A DNA stretch of 64,000 bases from Cellulomonas sp. Y8 (GCF_008033115.1 NZ_CP041203.1:3534001-3598000); one strand, 5' to 3'; positions 33,713 to 43,869 are shown, numbered from the stretch's first letter. Notes: generated by a model from the letters alone, not told the origin. Program-made: numbers and translations.

Positions 33713-34945
33713 ATGCACACGAGCACGCCGGGCACCGGGCCCGCCGTCGACACCGACGTGGTCCTGGACCCGAGCCTGGTCCGCCGCCGCGCGCGGCTGC
33801 CGCTGCTGGCCCTCGCGCTCGGCGGGTTCTCGATCGGCACCACCGAGTTCGCGACGATGGGCCTGCTGCCGCTCATCGCGGAGAACCTCGACGCCACGAT
33901 CCCCGAGGCCGGGCACGCGATCACCGCGTACGCGCTCGGCGTCGTCGTCGGCGCACCGCTGCTGACGACGATCGCCGCCCGGATGGATCGCCGGAGGCTG
34001 CTCCTGCTGCTGATGGCGGCGTTCACCGTCGGCAACGTGCTCTCGGCGCTCGCGCCGTCGCTCGGCTGGCTGGTGGCGGCGCGGTTCGTCGCGGGTCTGC
34101 CGCACGGCGCGTTCTTCGGCGTCGGCGCCGTGATGGGCGCGCACGTCGCGGGACCGGGCCGCCGCGGTCAGGCCGTCGCGACGATGATGGCCGGCCTGAC
34201 GATCGCGAACGTCGTGGGCGTGCCGCTGTCGACCGTGCTGGGGCAGGTGTTCGGCTGGCGGGTGGCGTTCGTCGCCGTGGGCGTCCTCGGGGCGCTGACC
34301 CTGCTGGCGCTGCTCCGGTTCCTGCCCGGGCTGCCGGTGCGGGACGGCGCGACGGTGCGCGCGGAGCTCGGCGCGCTGCGCAACGGGCGGCTCTGGGTGG
34401 CGTGCGCGGCGGGCTCGATCGGGTTCGGCGGCATGTTCGCCGTGTACTCCTACGTGTCCCCGCTGCTGACCGACGTCACCGGGCTGGCCGAGGCGACCGT
34501 GCCGATCGTGCTCGCGCTGTTCGGCGTCGGCATGACGGCCGGCACGCTGCTCGGCGGGCGGCTGGCCGACCGCTCCGTCGCCCGGACCGTGCTGCTCGGC
34601 TTCGCGTCGACGATCGTCGCGCTCGTGCTCATCGCGGTGCTCGCGCAGTGGGTCGTCCCCGGCGTGCTGGCGATCGTGCTGCTGGGCGTGACGACGCAGG
34701 TCCTGGGGCTCTCGCTGCAGGCCTGGCTCATGGACCTGTCGCCGACCGCGCCGTCGCTCGGCGCCGCGCTGTGCCACTCCGCGCTGAACGCCGGGAACGC
34801 GTTCGGGGCCTGGGTCGGGAGCCTCGTGATCGCCGGCGGTCTCGGCTACGTCGCGCCGGCGTGGGTCGGGGCGGGGCTGACCGTGGTCGGCCTGGTCATC
34901 TCGGGGATCGTGCTGGGCGGGGCCGCCCGGCGGCGCACCGCCTGA
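33713..34945 (+). CDS. MFS transporter, DHA1/AraJ-like efflux pump
   Basis: A 410-residue twelve-span major facilitator. The first span carries GGFSIGTTEFATMGLLPLIA, the hallmark of the AraJ/Cmr/YdhP group of sugar or drug exporters. ARMDRRRLLLLLMA is the loop 2-3 motif A variant, and GLPHGAFFGVGAVMGAHVA and a second RLADRSVART loop follow. The substrate is unknown (arabinose/xylose-type sugars or drugs). Confidence 0.88.
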   Translation: MHTSTPGTGPAVDTDVVLDPSLVRRRARLPLLALALGGFSIGTTEFATMGLLPLIAENLDATIPEAGHAITAYALGVVVGAPLLTTIAARMDRRRLLLLLMAAFTVGNVLSALAPSLGWLVAARFVAGLPHGAFFGVGAVMGAHVAGPGRRGQAVATMMAGLTIANVVGVPLSTVLGQVFGWRVAFVAVGVLGALTLLALLRFLPGLPVRDGATVRAELGALRNGRLWVACAAGSIGFGGMFAVYSYVSPLLTDVTGLAEATVPIVLALFGVGMTAGTLLGGRLADRSVARTVLLGFASTIVALVLIAVLAQWVVPGVLAIVLLGVTTQVLGLSLQAWLMDLSPTAPSLGAALCHSALNAGNAFGAWVGSLVIAGGLGYVAPAWVGAGLTVVGLVISGIVLGGAARRRTA

Positions 34946-34996
34946 CCCCGGCGGACGGGCGTCCCGGCGGCGTCCGGCGACGCCCGCGGGCGTCGA

Positions 34997-35002
34997 TAGA
35001 CT
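34997..35002 (+). promoter_or_regulatory. Candidate -10 box, leaderless leuS
   Basis: TAGACT ends six bases before the GTG at 35009; no ribosome-binding site is visible, consistent with a leaderless leuS mRNA. Confidence 0.5.
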
Positions 35003-35008
35003 TCCCCG

Positions 35009-37972
35009 GTGACGTCGCCCGCCAGCACCCAGCCCGATCCCGCCTCCGTCCCGGCCACCGCCGGCGGCCAGGACGTGCCGTTCCGGTACACCGCCGAGCT
35101 CGCCCAGCAGATCGAGCTCCGGTGGCAGGACGAGTGGGTCGAGCGCGGCACGTTCTTCGCGGCCAACCCGGCCGGCAGCGCGCTGACCGACGGCGACGGC
35201 GCCTCGGCCCGCGAGGGCGCGCGCCCGTTCTTCGTGATGGACATGTTCCCGTACCCCTCGGGCGCGGGCCTGCACGTCGGCCACCCGCTGGGCTACATCG
35301 CCACCGACGTGGTCGCGCGGTTCCGCCGGATGCAGGGCGACAACGTGCTGCACGCGCTGGGCTACGACGCGTTCGGCCTGCCCGCCGAGCAGTACGCGGT
35401 GCAGACGGGCCAGCACCCGCGCACGACCACCGAGGCGAACATCGAGATCATGGCGCGCCAGCTCAAGCGCCTGGGCGTCGCGCACGACCCGCGCCGGTCG
35501 TTCGCCACGATCGACCCGGACTACGTGCGCTGGACCCAGTGGATCTTCCTGCAGATCTTCGAGTCCTGGTACGACGAGGACGCGGTGCGGCCCGACGGCG
35601 GCCGCGGCGCCGCCCGGCCGGTGTCGACGCTGGTCGAGGCGTACGAGTCGGGCGCCCGCGCGGTGCCGGACGGCGTCGAGGGCGTGGAGGCGGGTGCCGC
35701 CTGGGCCGACCTGGACGAGGTGCAGCGCCGCCGGGTCGTCGACGGGCAGCGCCTGGCCTACGTGTCCGAGACCCCGGTCAACTGGTGCCCGGGCCTGGGC
35801 ACGGTGCTGGCCAACGAGGAGGTCACCTCCGACGGGCGCTCCGAGCGCGGCAACTTCCCGGTGTTCCAGCGCACGCTGCGGCAGTGGAACATGCGGATCA
35901 CCGCCTACGCGGACCGCCTGGCCGACGACCTGTCGCTGATCGACTGGCCGGAGAAGGTCACCGCGATGCAGCGGAACTGGATCGGCCGGTCCGAGGGCGC
36001 GCACGTCGACTTCGAGGTCACCGACGCCGACGAGCCGCTGACCGTCTTCACCACCCGCCCCGACACGCTGTTCGGCGCGACCTACGTCGTGCTGGCGCCG
36101 GAGCACCCGCTGGTGGACGCGATCGTCGCGGAGTCCGAGCCGTCCTGGGACGAGGACGTGCCGGAGACGTGGCGCGGGGGTGCGTCGAGCCCGGCCGAGG
36201 CCGTCGCCGCGTACCGCCGCGAGGCCGCCGCCAAGACCGCCGTCGAGCGGCAGGCGGACGCCGGTCGCAAGACCGGCGTGTTCACCGGCGGCTACGCGCT
36301 GAACCCGGTGAACGGCGCCCAGCTGCCCGTGTTCATCGCCGACTACGTCCTCATGGGCTACGGCACCGGCGCGATCATGGCCGTCCCCGGCGGCGACACC
36401 CGCGACTTCGCGTTCGCCGAGGCGTTCGGACTGCCCGTCGTGCACACCGTCCAGCCGCCGGAGGGCCACGAGGGCGCCTGGACGGGCGACGGCGCGATCA
36501 TCAACTCATCGAACGACGAGATCAGCCTGGACGGGCTGTCGGTCGCCGAGGCCAAGACCCGGATCGTCGACTGGCTGGCCGAGCGCGGCGCCGGGTCCCG
36601 GACCACCACCTACCGGCTGCGCGACTGGCTGTTCAGCCGGCAGCGGTACTGGGGCGAGCCGTTCCCGATCGTCTACGACGAGAACGACCTGCCGATCGCC
36701 ATCCCGGAGCAGTCGCTGCCCGTCGACCTGCCGGACGTGCCGGACTACGCGCCGCGCACCTTCGACCCCGACGACGCGAACTCCTCGCCGGAGGCGCCGC
36801 TGAGCCGGAACGACGACTGGGTCAACGTCACGCTGGACCTGGGCGACGGCCCGAAGGTCTACCGGCGTGACACCAACACCATGCCGAACTGGGCGGGGTC
36901 GTGCTGGTACTACCTGCACTACCTGGACCCGCAGCACGCGACCGGCCAGGTCGTGGATCCCGCGCTCGAGCAGTACTGGATGGGCCCGGGCCACAACCCC
37001 GGCGACACCCACGGCGCGGGCGGCGTCGACCTGTACGTCGGCGGCGTCGAGCACGCGGTGCTGCACCTGCTGTACGCCCGGTTCTGGCACAAGGCGCTGT
37101 ACGACCTGGGCCACGTGTCCAGCCGCGAGCCGTTCTACAAGCTGTTCAACCAGGGCTACATCCAGGCGTACGCCTACACCGACGTGCGCGGCGTGTACGT
37201 CCCGGCCGCCGAGGTGGTCGAGGACGAGTCGGTCGAGTCCGGCTTCACCTGGAACGGCGAGGAGGTGTTCCGCGAGTACGGCAAGATCGGCAAGTCGCTG
37301 AAGAACGCCGTCTCCCCGGACGAGATGTACGCCGAGTACGGCGCGGACACCCTGCGCGTCTACGAGATGTCGATGGGTCCGCTCGACCTGTCCCGCCCGT
37401 GGGAGACCCGGGCCGTCGTCGGCGCGCAGCGGTTCCTGCAGCGCGTGTGGCGCAACGTCGTCTCGGAGGAGACCGGCGCGGTCACGGTGGTCGACGAGGA
37501 GCCGGCGGTCGAGACGCTGCGCGTCCTGCACCGGACGATCGCCGAGGTCGGCGAGGACATGCAGGCGATGCGGATCAACACCGCCATCGCCAAGCTCATC
37601 GTCCTCAACAACCACCTGACGTCGCTCCCCGCCGTGCCGCGGACCGTCGCCGAGCAGCTCGTGCTGATGACCGCGCCCGTCGCGCCGCACCTGGCCGAGG
37701 AGCTGTGGTCCCGCCTGGGCCACGAGCGGTCGCTCGCGCACGAGCCGTTCCCGGCCGTCGACCCGCAGTACCTGGTGCAGGACTCCGTGACCTGCGTGTT
37801 CCAGGTGCAGGGCAAGGTCCGCGGGCGGGCCGAGGTCGCGCCCGACGCCGACGAGGCCACGCTGCGCGAGCTCGCGCTGGCCGACCCCGGCGTCCAGCGC
37901 GCGATGGCCGGGCGCGACGTGCGCACGGTGATCGTGCGGGCGCCGAAGCTCGTCAACGTGGTGCCGGCCTGA
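35009..37972 (+). CDS. leuS: Leucyl-tRNA synthetase
   Basis: A 987-residue class I aminoacyl-tRNA synthetase charging tRNA-Leu. The HIGH box is [16 protein letters not shown], followed by [15 protein letters not shown]. The CP1 editing domain has [20 protein letters not shown] and [21 protein letters not shown]-type [12 protein letters not shown] and the KMSKS variant [16 protein letters not shown] are seen. An anticodon-binding helical domain and a C-terminal tail ([10 protein letters not shown]) complete it. The N-terminal 90 residues contain an Ala/Gly insert typical of actinobacterial LeuS. The DegV-like gene starts three bases after its stop. Confidence 0.98.
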   Translation: MTSPASTQPDPASVPATAGGQDVPFRYTAELAQQIELRWQDEWVERGTFFAANPAGSALTDGDGASAREGARPFFVMDMFPYPSGAGLHVGHPLGYIATDVVARFRRMQGDNVLHALGYDAFGLPAEQYAVQTGQHPRTTTEANIEIMARQLKRLGVAHDPRRSFATIDPDYVRWTQWIFLQIFESWYDEDAVRPDGGRGAARPVSTLVEAYESGARAVPDGVEGVEAGAAWADLDEVQRRRVVDGQRLAYVSETPVNWCPGLGTVLANEEVTSDGRSERGNFPVFQRTLRQWNMRITAYADRLADDLSLIDWPEKVTAMQRNWIGRSEGAHVDFEVTDADEPLTVFTTRPDTLFGATYVVLAPEHPLVDAIVAESEPSWDEDVPETWRGGASSPAEAVAAYRREAAAKTAVERQADAGRKTGVFTGGYALNPVNGAQLPVFIADYVLMGYGTGAIMAVPGGDTRDFAFAEAFGLPVVHTVQPPEGHEGAWTGDGAIINSSNDEISLDGLSVAEAKTRIVDWLAERGAGSRTTTYRLRDWLFSRQRYWGEPFPIVYDENDLPIAIPEQSLPVDLPDVPDYAPRTFDPDDANSSPEAPLSRNDDWVNVTLDLGDGPKVYRRDTNTMPNWAGSCWYYLHYLDPQHATGQVVDPALEQYWMGPGHNPGDTHGAGGVDLYVGGVEHAVLHLLYARFWHKALYDLGHVSSREPFYKLFNQGYIQAYAYTDVRGVYVPAAEVVEDESVESGFTWNGEEVFREYGKIGKSLKNAVSPDEMYAEYGADTLRVYEMSMGPLDLSRPWETRAVVGAQRFLQRVWRNVVSEETGAVTVVDEEPAVETLRVLHRTIAEVGEDMQAMRINTAIAKLIVLNNHLTSLPAVPRTVAEQLVLMTAPVAPHLAEELWSRLGHERSLAHEPFPAVDPQYLVQDSVTCVFQVQGKVRGRAEVAPDADEATLRELALADPGVQRAMAGRDVRTVIVRAPKLVNVVPA

Positions 37973-37974
37973 CG

Positions 37975-39085
37975 GTGCCGGAGGGCGCCGACGCCCCGTC
38001 CACCGCGCGCGGCGCGGGGGCGGGGCGCGGCGCTGCGCCCGCCGGGCTGCGGATCGCGGTCGTGCCCGCCGCGTGGGCCGAGCGCGTCGCGCGCCGGCTG
38101 CGGCGGGTGTCGCGCGCGGCCGACCCGGACCCCGCGCCCGCCGCGCCGCCGCGCGTCGCGGTCGTGACCGACTCGACGTCCTGCCTCACGGCGGCCGACG
38201 CCGCGGCGTGGGGGATCGACGTGGTCCCGCTCGACGTCGCGGCCGACGGCGAGCGGTTCCGGGACGGCGTGGACCTCACGCCCGAGGGCCTCGCCGCCGC
38301 GCTGGAGTCGGGCCGGCGGGTCACGACGTCGCAGCCGCCGCCCGCCGCGTTCGCCGCCGCCTTACGAGGCCGCCGCCGCGCGCGGGGCCGCCGAGGTCGT
38401 CTCCGTGCACCTGTCCGGCGAGCTGTCCGGGACCGTGCGCGCCGCCGGCCTCGCCGCGCAGCTCGCGCCGCTGCCGGTGCACGTCGTCGACTCGAGGAGC
38501 GCGGGCCTCGGCCTCGGGTTCGCCGCGCTCGCCGCCGCCGAGGCCGCGCGGGGCACCGTGTGGGGCCCGGCCGACGGCGCGACCGTGGCCGGCACCGCCG
38601 AGCAGGTCGGGCGGTCGACCGCCGCGTGGTTCGTCGTGGACTCGCTCGACCACCTGCGGCGGGGCGGCCGGCTGTCCGCCGCGGCGGCGGCCTTCGGGAC
38701 CGTGCTCGGGCTGCGCCCCGTGCTGACGCTCCGGGACGGGCGGATCGAGGTCGCCGAGCGGGTGCGGACCCGGCGCGCGGCGCGGGACCGGCTGCACGCG
38801 CTGGCCGTCGCCGAGGTGGCCCGGCGGGTCGAGGCGGGGACGGGCGCGACCGCCGGGGCGGGGCCGGACCGGGGGACGGACCGGGGCGCGGGCGTGCCGG
38901 GTGCCGCGGACGGCGTCGTGCGCGTCGGCGTGCAGCACCTCGGGCGGCCCGAGGCGGCCGAGGAGGTGGCCGCGCGGCTGCGCGCGGCGCTCGGGCTCGA
39001 CGAGGTGCTGGTGCGCGAGGTCGGGGCCGTGCTCGGCGGGCACCTCGGGGTCGGGGCGCTGGCGGTGACCGTCACCGACCGGTGA
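37975..39085 (+). pseudogene. DegV-family fatty-acid-binding protein, one-base frameshift
   Basis: DegV-fold protein, related to fatty-acid-kinase binding subunits. VAVVTDSTSCLTAADAAAWG and GIDVVPLDVAADGERFRDGVDLTPE open the domain, then TTSQPPPAAFAAA ends abruptly because one extra T at about 38362 shifts the frame. Removing it gives AYEAAAARGAAEVVSVHLSG and HVVDSRSAGLGLGFA, VDSLDHLRRGGRLS to the stop, about 369 residues. The N-terminal 60 residues before the DegV domain are Arg/Ala-rich and unusual; an internal start is possible. Translationally close to leuS. Confidence 0.85.
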
Positions 39086-39235
39086 GCGCGACCGGTGGGC
39101 GTCCCGGACCCGGGGGGTCCCCGCCCGGCTTCACGAGCGGGCGTCGAGCCCTCCACAGGTCGTCGGCGGTGCGTCGTCCCCAGGTCCCGCCGCCGGGATC
39201 GGTCCGAGAGCGGGGGCCCGCCCTAGCGTCGCGGC

Positions 39236-40135
39236 ATGACCTGGTACGACGGCGGCCCGGCGCCCGACCCCCGCCACGACGGTCCGCCCCGCGGCGCGCG
39301 GGACGACCGTCCGGCGCCCGTGGTGGCGGCTCAGGCCCCGCCCGAGGACGTCACGGCGGCGCCCGGACCGGTGGCGGCGGGTCGGGCCCGGCTCCGCGAC
39401 GCGGCACGCTCCGCGGCGCCGGGCGTCCCGGTGGACCACGCCGGGCCGGGGCCGATGGAGGACGAGGCCGAGCCCGCACCGGGCGAGCGGTTGCGGCTCG
39501 CGGGCCTCGTGCGGTGGCGGCTGGCGCCGCGGACCGCGGCGGTCGCGCTGGGCGCGCTGCTGCTCGTCGGCGGGGCCGTGGCGCTGCGGTCGGCGGCGCA
39601 GCCGACGGCGGACCCCGTCGCCGTCGAGGAGCCCGCCGTCACCGCCCCCGCCACCGCCGCGGCGGACGAGACCGCGCCCGCCGAGGAGGCGACGGGCTGG
39701 CTGCACGTCGTCGGACAGGTGGCCTCCCCGGGCGTCGTGGCGCTGCCCGCGGGCTCCCGCGTGGCGGACGCGGTCGCCGCGGCCGGCGGCGCGCTGCCCG
39801 ACGCGGACCTCGCCGGGCTGAACCTGGCGGCCGTCGTCCAGGACGGGGCGCAGATCCGGGTGCCGGCGCCGGGGGAGGAGCCGGCCGCCGACGTCGGCGG
39901 TGCTGGTGGGGTCGCCGGGGCTCCGGGAGCGGACGGCTCGGGCGGCGTCGTGGACGTCAACACCGCCGGCAGCGCCGAGCTCCAGGGCCTTCCCGGCATC
40001 GGGCCGGTGCTCGCCGACCGCATCGTCGCGTGGCGCGAGGCGAACGGCCCGTTCGGGAGCGTGGACGCCCTGCTCGACGTGTCCGGGATCGGGCCCGCGG
40101 TACTCGGTCAGATCCGGGAGCTGGTGCGGGTGTGA
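39236..40135 (+). CDS. comEA: ComEA-type DNA receptor protein
   Basis: A 299-residue protein with a long hydrophilic N-terminus inside the cell and one membrane span (TAAVALGALLLVGGAVAL, about residue 100). Outside the membrane lie an SLBB domain (HVVGQVASPGVVALPAGSRV) and two helix-hairpin-helix motifs at the end: VDVNTAGSAELQGLPGIGPV and VDALLDVSGIGPAVLGQI. Binds double-stranded DNA in natural transformation. Its stop overlaps the comEC start (GTGA). Confidence 0.92.
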   Translation: MTWYDGGPAPDPRHDGPPRGARDDRPAPVVAAQAPPEDVTAAPGPVAAGRARLRDAARSAAPGVPVDHAGPGPMEDEAEPAPGERLRLAGLVRWRLAPRTAAVALGALLLVGGAVALRSAAQPTADPVAVEEPAVTAPATAAADETAPAEEATGWLHVVGQVASPGVVALPAGSRVADAVAAAGGALPDADLAGLNLAAVVQDGAQIRVPAPGEEPAADVGGAGGVAGAPGADGSGGVVDVNTAGSAELQGLPGIGPVLADRIVAWREANGPFGSVDALLDVSGIGPAVLGQIRELVRV

Positions 40136-41763
40136 GCGCGGACGAGGCGGTCGATGTGCGGCTGGTGCCCGCGGCGTCGGCGGTGTGGGGCGCGGCGGCG
40201 GTGGTCGTCGGCGGGTCGCCCGGGACGCTGGCGGCGGGTGCCGCGGTGGTCGGGCTCGCGGCCGTGGGCGCGCTCGCCGGGTCGGCGCGGCGTGCGCCGG
40301 CCCCGCGCCCGCAGCGGATCCCCGTGCGGCTCGCCGGCCGGGCGCAGGCGGGTCTGGCGCTCGGGGCGGTCGCGGTCCTGCTGCTGACGACCGCGCTGCA
40401 GGTGCTCCTCCGCGAGGCCGGCGACGTGCGCGGGCTCGCCGAGGAGCGGGTGCGGGTGCGCATCGTCGGGACCGTCCGCACCACGCCGCAGGCACCCGGC
40501 GGCGCGGGCGGCACCCGGGTGGTGCGGTTCCTGCTGGCCGCGACGTCGGTCGAGGTCCTCGGCGCGGGCGGCAGCGTCGCAGGGGTGGCGGGAGGCGCGG
40601 CGCACGGGGCGGGAGCGGGCCGGCCGACCGGCGCCGCGGTGGAGGTGTACGCGCCCGCCGCCGCGGCCCACCTCGCGTACGGCACCGAGGTCGTCGTCGA
40701 GGGGCGGCTGTCCCCGGTCCCGGACGGCTCGCGGCGCGCGGTCGCCCGCGCCCGCACCGACGCCGACCCGACGGTGCGCGCGCCGCCCCCGGCCGTGCTG
40801 CGGGCGGCGGACCGGCTGCGGACGGGCCTCGTGACCACGGCGGCCGGGGTCCCGGGCGACGCGGGTCGGCTGCTGCCGGCCGTCGCGGTCGGCGACACCC
40901 GCGGCGTGGGCGATCTCGACGAGGCGATGCGGGTGTCCGGGCTGGCCCACATCACCGCGGTGTCCGGGGCGCACTTCTCGATCCTCGGGGCCGTGGTGCG
41001 GGCCGTGCTCACGCGCGGCGGCGTGCCGCGGCGGTGGCGCTGGTTGCCGCTCGCGGTGGTGCTCGGCGGGTTCGTCGCGGTGGTCCAGCCGGGCGCGAGC
41101 GTCGTGCGGGCGGCGGTGATGGGCGCCGTGGGGATCCTCGGGCTCGTCGCAGGGCGGCCGTCGCGCTCGGTGCCGGCGCTGGCGGCCGCGGTGCTCGTGC
41201 TGCTCGTGGCCGACCCCTGGCTGGCTCGGGACGTCGGGTTCGTGCTGTCGGTGGTCGCGACCGCGGGCATCGCGCTGCTCGCCGGCCCGCTGGCGCGCCG
41301 CTGGTCGGGCCCGCGCGACGGGGCCCGCGGAAGGTCCGCGTCGGGCCGCCGCCCACGCCCCGGCGACGACCCCCGCCCGGCGGCGGGCCCCGTGGCCACC
41401 GCGCTCGCGGTGCCGGTCGCCGCCCAGGCCGCGTGCGCGCCGGTGCTGCTCGTGCTCACCCCGGCCGTCCCCGTCTACAGCGTCCTGGCCAACGTCGCCG
41501 CAGCCCCGGCGGTCGCCCCGGCCACCGTCGGCGGCCTGGTCGCGGCCGTCGTCGGTCCCTGGTGGCCCGCGGCCGCCGCGTGCTGCGCACAGGTGGCCGG
41601 CGCCGCGTGCTGGTGGATCGCGGCCGTCGCCCGCACGACGGCCGGCCTCCCCGGGGCCCAGGTCGCCTGGGTCGCCGGCCCGCCGGGCCAGGTGCTGCTC
41701 GCCTGCGCGTGCGGGGCCGCGCTCGTCCTGGTGCTCCGGTGTCGGCGCGCCGTGGCACCCTAG
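40132..41763 (+). CDS. comEC: ComEC/Rec2 competence channel, short form
   Basis: A 543-residue membrane protein with an N-terminal OB-like DUF4131 region (VRVRIVGTVRTT) and the competence domain: LLPAVAVGDTRGV, MRVSGLAHITAVSGAHFSIL, VQPGASVVRAAVMG and RDVGFVLSVVATAGIALL. These match the channel region of ComEC. It ends soon after the last spans and lacks the C-terminal metallo-beta-lactamase-like domain of longer ComEC proteins. Predicted to carry single-stranded DNA into the cell. Coupled to comEA and followed four bases later by holA. Confidence 0.93.
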   Translation: MSADEAVDVRLVPAASAVWGAAAVVVGGSPGTLAAGAAVVGLAAVGALAGSARRAPAPRPQRIPVRLAGRAQAGLALGAVAVLLLTTALQVLLREAGDVRGLAEERVRVRIVGTVRTTPQAPGGAGGTRVVRFLLAATSVEVLGAGGSVAGVAGGAAHGAGAGRPTGAAVEVYAPAAAAHLAYGTEVVVEGRLSPVPDGSRRAVARARTDADPTVRAPPPAVLRAADRLRTGLVTTAAGVPGDAGRLLPAVAVGDTRGVGDLDEAMRVSGLAHITAVSGAHFSILGAVVRAVLTRGGVPRRWRWLPLAVVLGGFVAVVQPGASVVRAAVMGAVGILGLVAGRPSRSVPALAAAVLVLLVADPWLARDVGFVLSVVATAGIALLAGPLARRWSGPRDGARGRSASGRRPRPGDDPRPAAGPVATALAVPVAAQAACAPVLLVLTPAVPVYSVLANVAAAPAVAPATVGGLVAAVVGPWWPAAAACCAQVAGAACWWIAAVARTTAGLPGAQVAWVAGPPGQVLLACACGAALVLVLRCRRAVAP

Positions 41764-41767
41764 GCGG

Positions 41768-42805
41768 GTGCCTGCCTCCACCTCCGCCGCGCGCCGACCC
41801 GCCCGGGGCGGCGGTCGCGGGTCGTCCGCCCCCGCCGGCCTCGCGTGGGACGAGGTGGGGCTTGCCCCGGTCGTCCTGGTGACCGGCCCGGAGGAGCTGC
41901 TGGCGGAGCGCGCCGTCGACCGGGTCGTCGGGCTCGCGCGCGAGCGGGACGCGCAGGTCGAGGTCACCCGGGTCGACGGCGCCGCGTACGGGGCGGGGGA
42001 GCTGACGCTCGCCACCAGCCCCTCGCTGTTCGCGGAGGACCGGGTCGTCGTGGTCGAGAACGTCGAGAAGGCCACCGACGACCTGATCCTCGAGGCGACC
42101 GCGTACGTCGCCGCGCCGCAGGAGGACGTCGTGCTCGTGCTCCGGCACGGCGGCGGACAGCGCGGCAAGCGGCTGCTCGACGCCGTCCGGGCCGCGGGTC
42201 ACCCCGTCGCGACGTGCGAGACGATCAAGCGCGACGCGGACAAGGCCTCGTTCGTCACGCAGGAGCTGCGCCGCGCCGGCCGCCGGATGGAGGCGCGCGC
42301 GGTCCGCTCGCTGGTCGACGCCGTGGGGAGCGACCTGCGCGAGCTCGCCGCCGCGTGCTCCCAGCTCGTGGCGGACACCACGGGAGTCATCAGCGTCGAG
42401 GTGGTCGAGCGGTACTACGGCGGCCGGATCGAGGCGACCGGGTTCCGGGTGGCCGACGCCGCGGTCGACGGGAACGCGGGGGAGGCGGTCGCGCTGCTGC
42501 GGCACGCGTTCGCCACGGGCGTCGACCCGGTCCCGCTGGTCGCCGCGCTCGCGGCCCGGCTGCGGGTGCTCGCCAAGGTGTCGGCCGTGCGCGGCCGCGG
42601 GCCGGGCGCCGAGCGCGACCTCGGCCTCGCACCCTGGCAGGTCGACCGGTCCCGCAAGGAGCTGTCCCGGTGGACCCCCGAGGCGCTGGCGGCGGCGATC
42701 ACCGCCGTGGCGCAGGCGGACGCCGAGGTGAAGGGCGCGAGCCGCGACCCGCGGTTCGCCGTCGAGCGTGCGGTGCTGCGGATCGCGGCGGCCGTCCGGC
42801 GTTGA
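41768..42805 (+). CDS. holA: DNA polymerase III delta subunit
   Basis: A 345-residue clamp-loader subunit that opens the beta clamp. VVLVTGPEELLAERAVDRVV opens the AAA-like domain. The DnaN-opening SLFAEDRVVVVENVEKA, KGASRDPRFAVERAVLRI and the helical collar (YYGGRIEATGFRVADAAVDG) follow. The order comEA-comEC-holA-rpsT is typical; here two extra genes sit between holA and rpsT. A 25-residue Arg/Ala-rich N-terminus precedes the domain. Confidence 0.93.
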   Translation: MPASTSAARRPARGGGRGSSAPAGLAWDEVGLAPVVLVTGPEELLAERAVDRVVGLARERDAQVEVTRVDGAAYGAGELTLATSPSLFAEDRVVVVENVEKATDDLILEATAYVAAPQEDVVLVLRHGGGQRGKRLLDAVRAAGHPVATCETIKRDADKASFVTQELRRAGRRMEARAVRSLVDAVGSDLRELAAACSQLVADTTGVISVEVVERYYGGRIEATGFRVADAAVDGNAGEAVALLRHAFATGVDPVPLVAALAARLRVLAKVSAVRGRGPGAERDLGLAPWQVDRSRKELSRWTPEALAAAITAVAQADAEVKGASRDPRFAVERAVLRIAAAVRR

Positions 42806-42907
42806 CGGGCCCGCCGGGCGGCGACGCGCCGGACCGACCGCGCGAACCGCGCCGACCCGACGACGGGCGCCGCCGACGGCACCGTCGCCGCCCCGGGTCC
42901 GCGCCGA

Positions 42908-43660
42908 TCAGATGTAGTGCTGCCCCAGGGTGTTCCCGGGCCGCAGCAGCGGCGCCGACGACCGGTCGACCAGGAGGCTGCGCTCCAGCAGGTTGCCCTG
43001 GTAGAGGTCGAACCCCAGGCGTCGGCCGGCCTTGAGCTCGGCGCTGGTCTCGACGAACTCGGCCACGAGCAGCGCGCCGTGCGACCGCGCCAGGTCGACG
43101 ACCGGCTCGCCCTCGAGGTCGAGGTCCCGGGCGTCGATCTTCACGAAGTCGGCCTGGGGGAGCAGGGCGCGCTGGTCCTGACGCGACACGAACCCGGCCA
43201 TCGCGATCCGGAAGCCCTGCTCCCGGAGCCGGCGGACGCCGCGCAGGACGTCGCCGTCGATGCGGGTGGTGCCGGTGATCTCGACGACGAGGCGGTCCGG
43301 ACGGTTCGGCAGGTGCAGCTCGCCGGTGAGGAAGGCCCGCGGGCAGCGGGCGAACAGCCAGCGGCCGTGGCCGACCTCGTCCACGTCCGCACGCCCGAAC
43401 GTGGCGCGCAGCACAGCACTGGTGGCACGCTCGTGCTGGAGCTCGCTCCACGCACCCGCGTCCGCCGACGTGGCGCCGGGTGCCCGGAACGCGAGCTCGT
43501 ACCCGAAGGGGTGCAGGCGGGGAGAGAAGATCCCCTGCCGCCCGACCAGGACGCGCTCCGTCGCGACGTGCCGGTCCCACTCCCGGCGCAGCACATCCGG
43601 GATCGCGGCGTCGATCTCGTCCGCGAGCCGCCGCTCCACGTCGCCCTGTCCCCTCGTCAT
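42908..43660 (-). CDS. Degenerate EAL-domain protein (YuxH-like)
   Basis: A 250-residue protein whose main part is an EAL-like barrel: FGYELAFR (EAL-equivalent Glu), RLVVEITGT, ADFVKIDARDL and VAEFVETSAELKAGRRLG with FDLYQGNLL at the end. The Asp-Asp pair of active phosphodiesterases is replaced (IAMAGFVSRQDQ), so it should bind rather than hydrolyse cyclic di-GMP. No HDOD domain follows, unlike YuxH. The ATG at 43660 is preferred; a GTG at 43696 adds 12 residues. Divergent from the peptide gene. Confidence 0.75.
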   Translation of the reverse strand: MTRGQGDVERRLADEIDAAIPDVLRREWDRHVATERVLVGRQGIFSPRLHPFGYELAFRAPGATSADAGAWSELQHERATSAVLRATFGRADVDEVGHGRWLFARCPRAFLTGELHLPNRPDRLVVEITGTTRIDGDVLRGVRRLREQGFRIAMAGFVSRQDQRALLPQADFVKIDARDLDLEGEPVVDLARSHGALLVAEFVETSAELKAGRRLGFDLYQGNLLERSLLVDRSSAPLLRPGNTLGQHYI

Positions 43661-43800
43661 GCCATCTATGACACCACAGTCAGCGCCATATGACACGAGG
43701 TCGAGCCCCCGACCGGGGGTGATATCGCGCGAACACGGGCCGCAGTGACGTCGGATTCACCCGATCGGGCGGAACTCCGGCAGAACCCCTCAGGAGGTGG

Positions 43801-43816
43801 TGCGAAGCGCTTCGCA
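43801..43816. promoter_or_regulatory. Perfect 16-bp palindrome before the peptide gene
   Basis: TGCGAAGCGCTTCGCA. The TG..AGCGCT..CA form is that of LacI/CcpA-type operators, for example CelR-like sites. It is 54 bases before the peptide start, within the divergent region shared with the EAL gene. Confidence 0.65.
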
Positions 43817-43831
43817 TCAGTCATGCTCGTC

Positions 43832-43859
43832 GTGACAGAGAGTCAACGTTCTGTGACAG
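43832..43859 (+). promoter_or_regulatory. GTGACAG direct repeats upstream of the peptide gene
   Basis: GTGACAG at 43832-43838 and 43853-43859, 21 bases apart, so on the same face of the helix. The same half-site recurs before the regulator gene at 44085-44091 and as GTGACA at 44121-44126, with an inverted GTCAC at 44099-44103. Possible binding sites of the neighbouring HTH regulator. Confidence 0.45.
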
Positions 43860-43869
43860 GAGACCCCCC

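Noticed and set aside
36901..39000. Plus-strand frame running through leuS in a second frame
   Set aside because: Only its later parts (DegV-like start and comEC) are real; within leuS it is a shadow of the synthetase gene.
43801..43816. Palindrome before the peptide as a terminator
   Set aside because: It is in a divergent region with no gene ending there, has no loop and fits an operator better.
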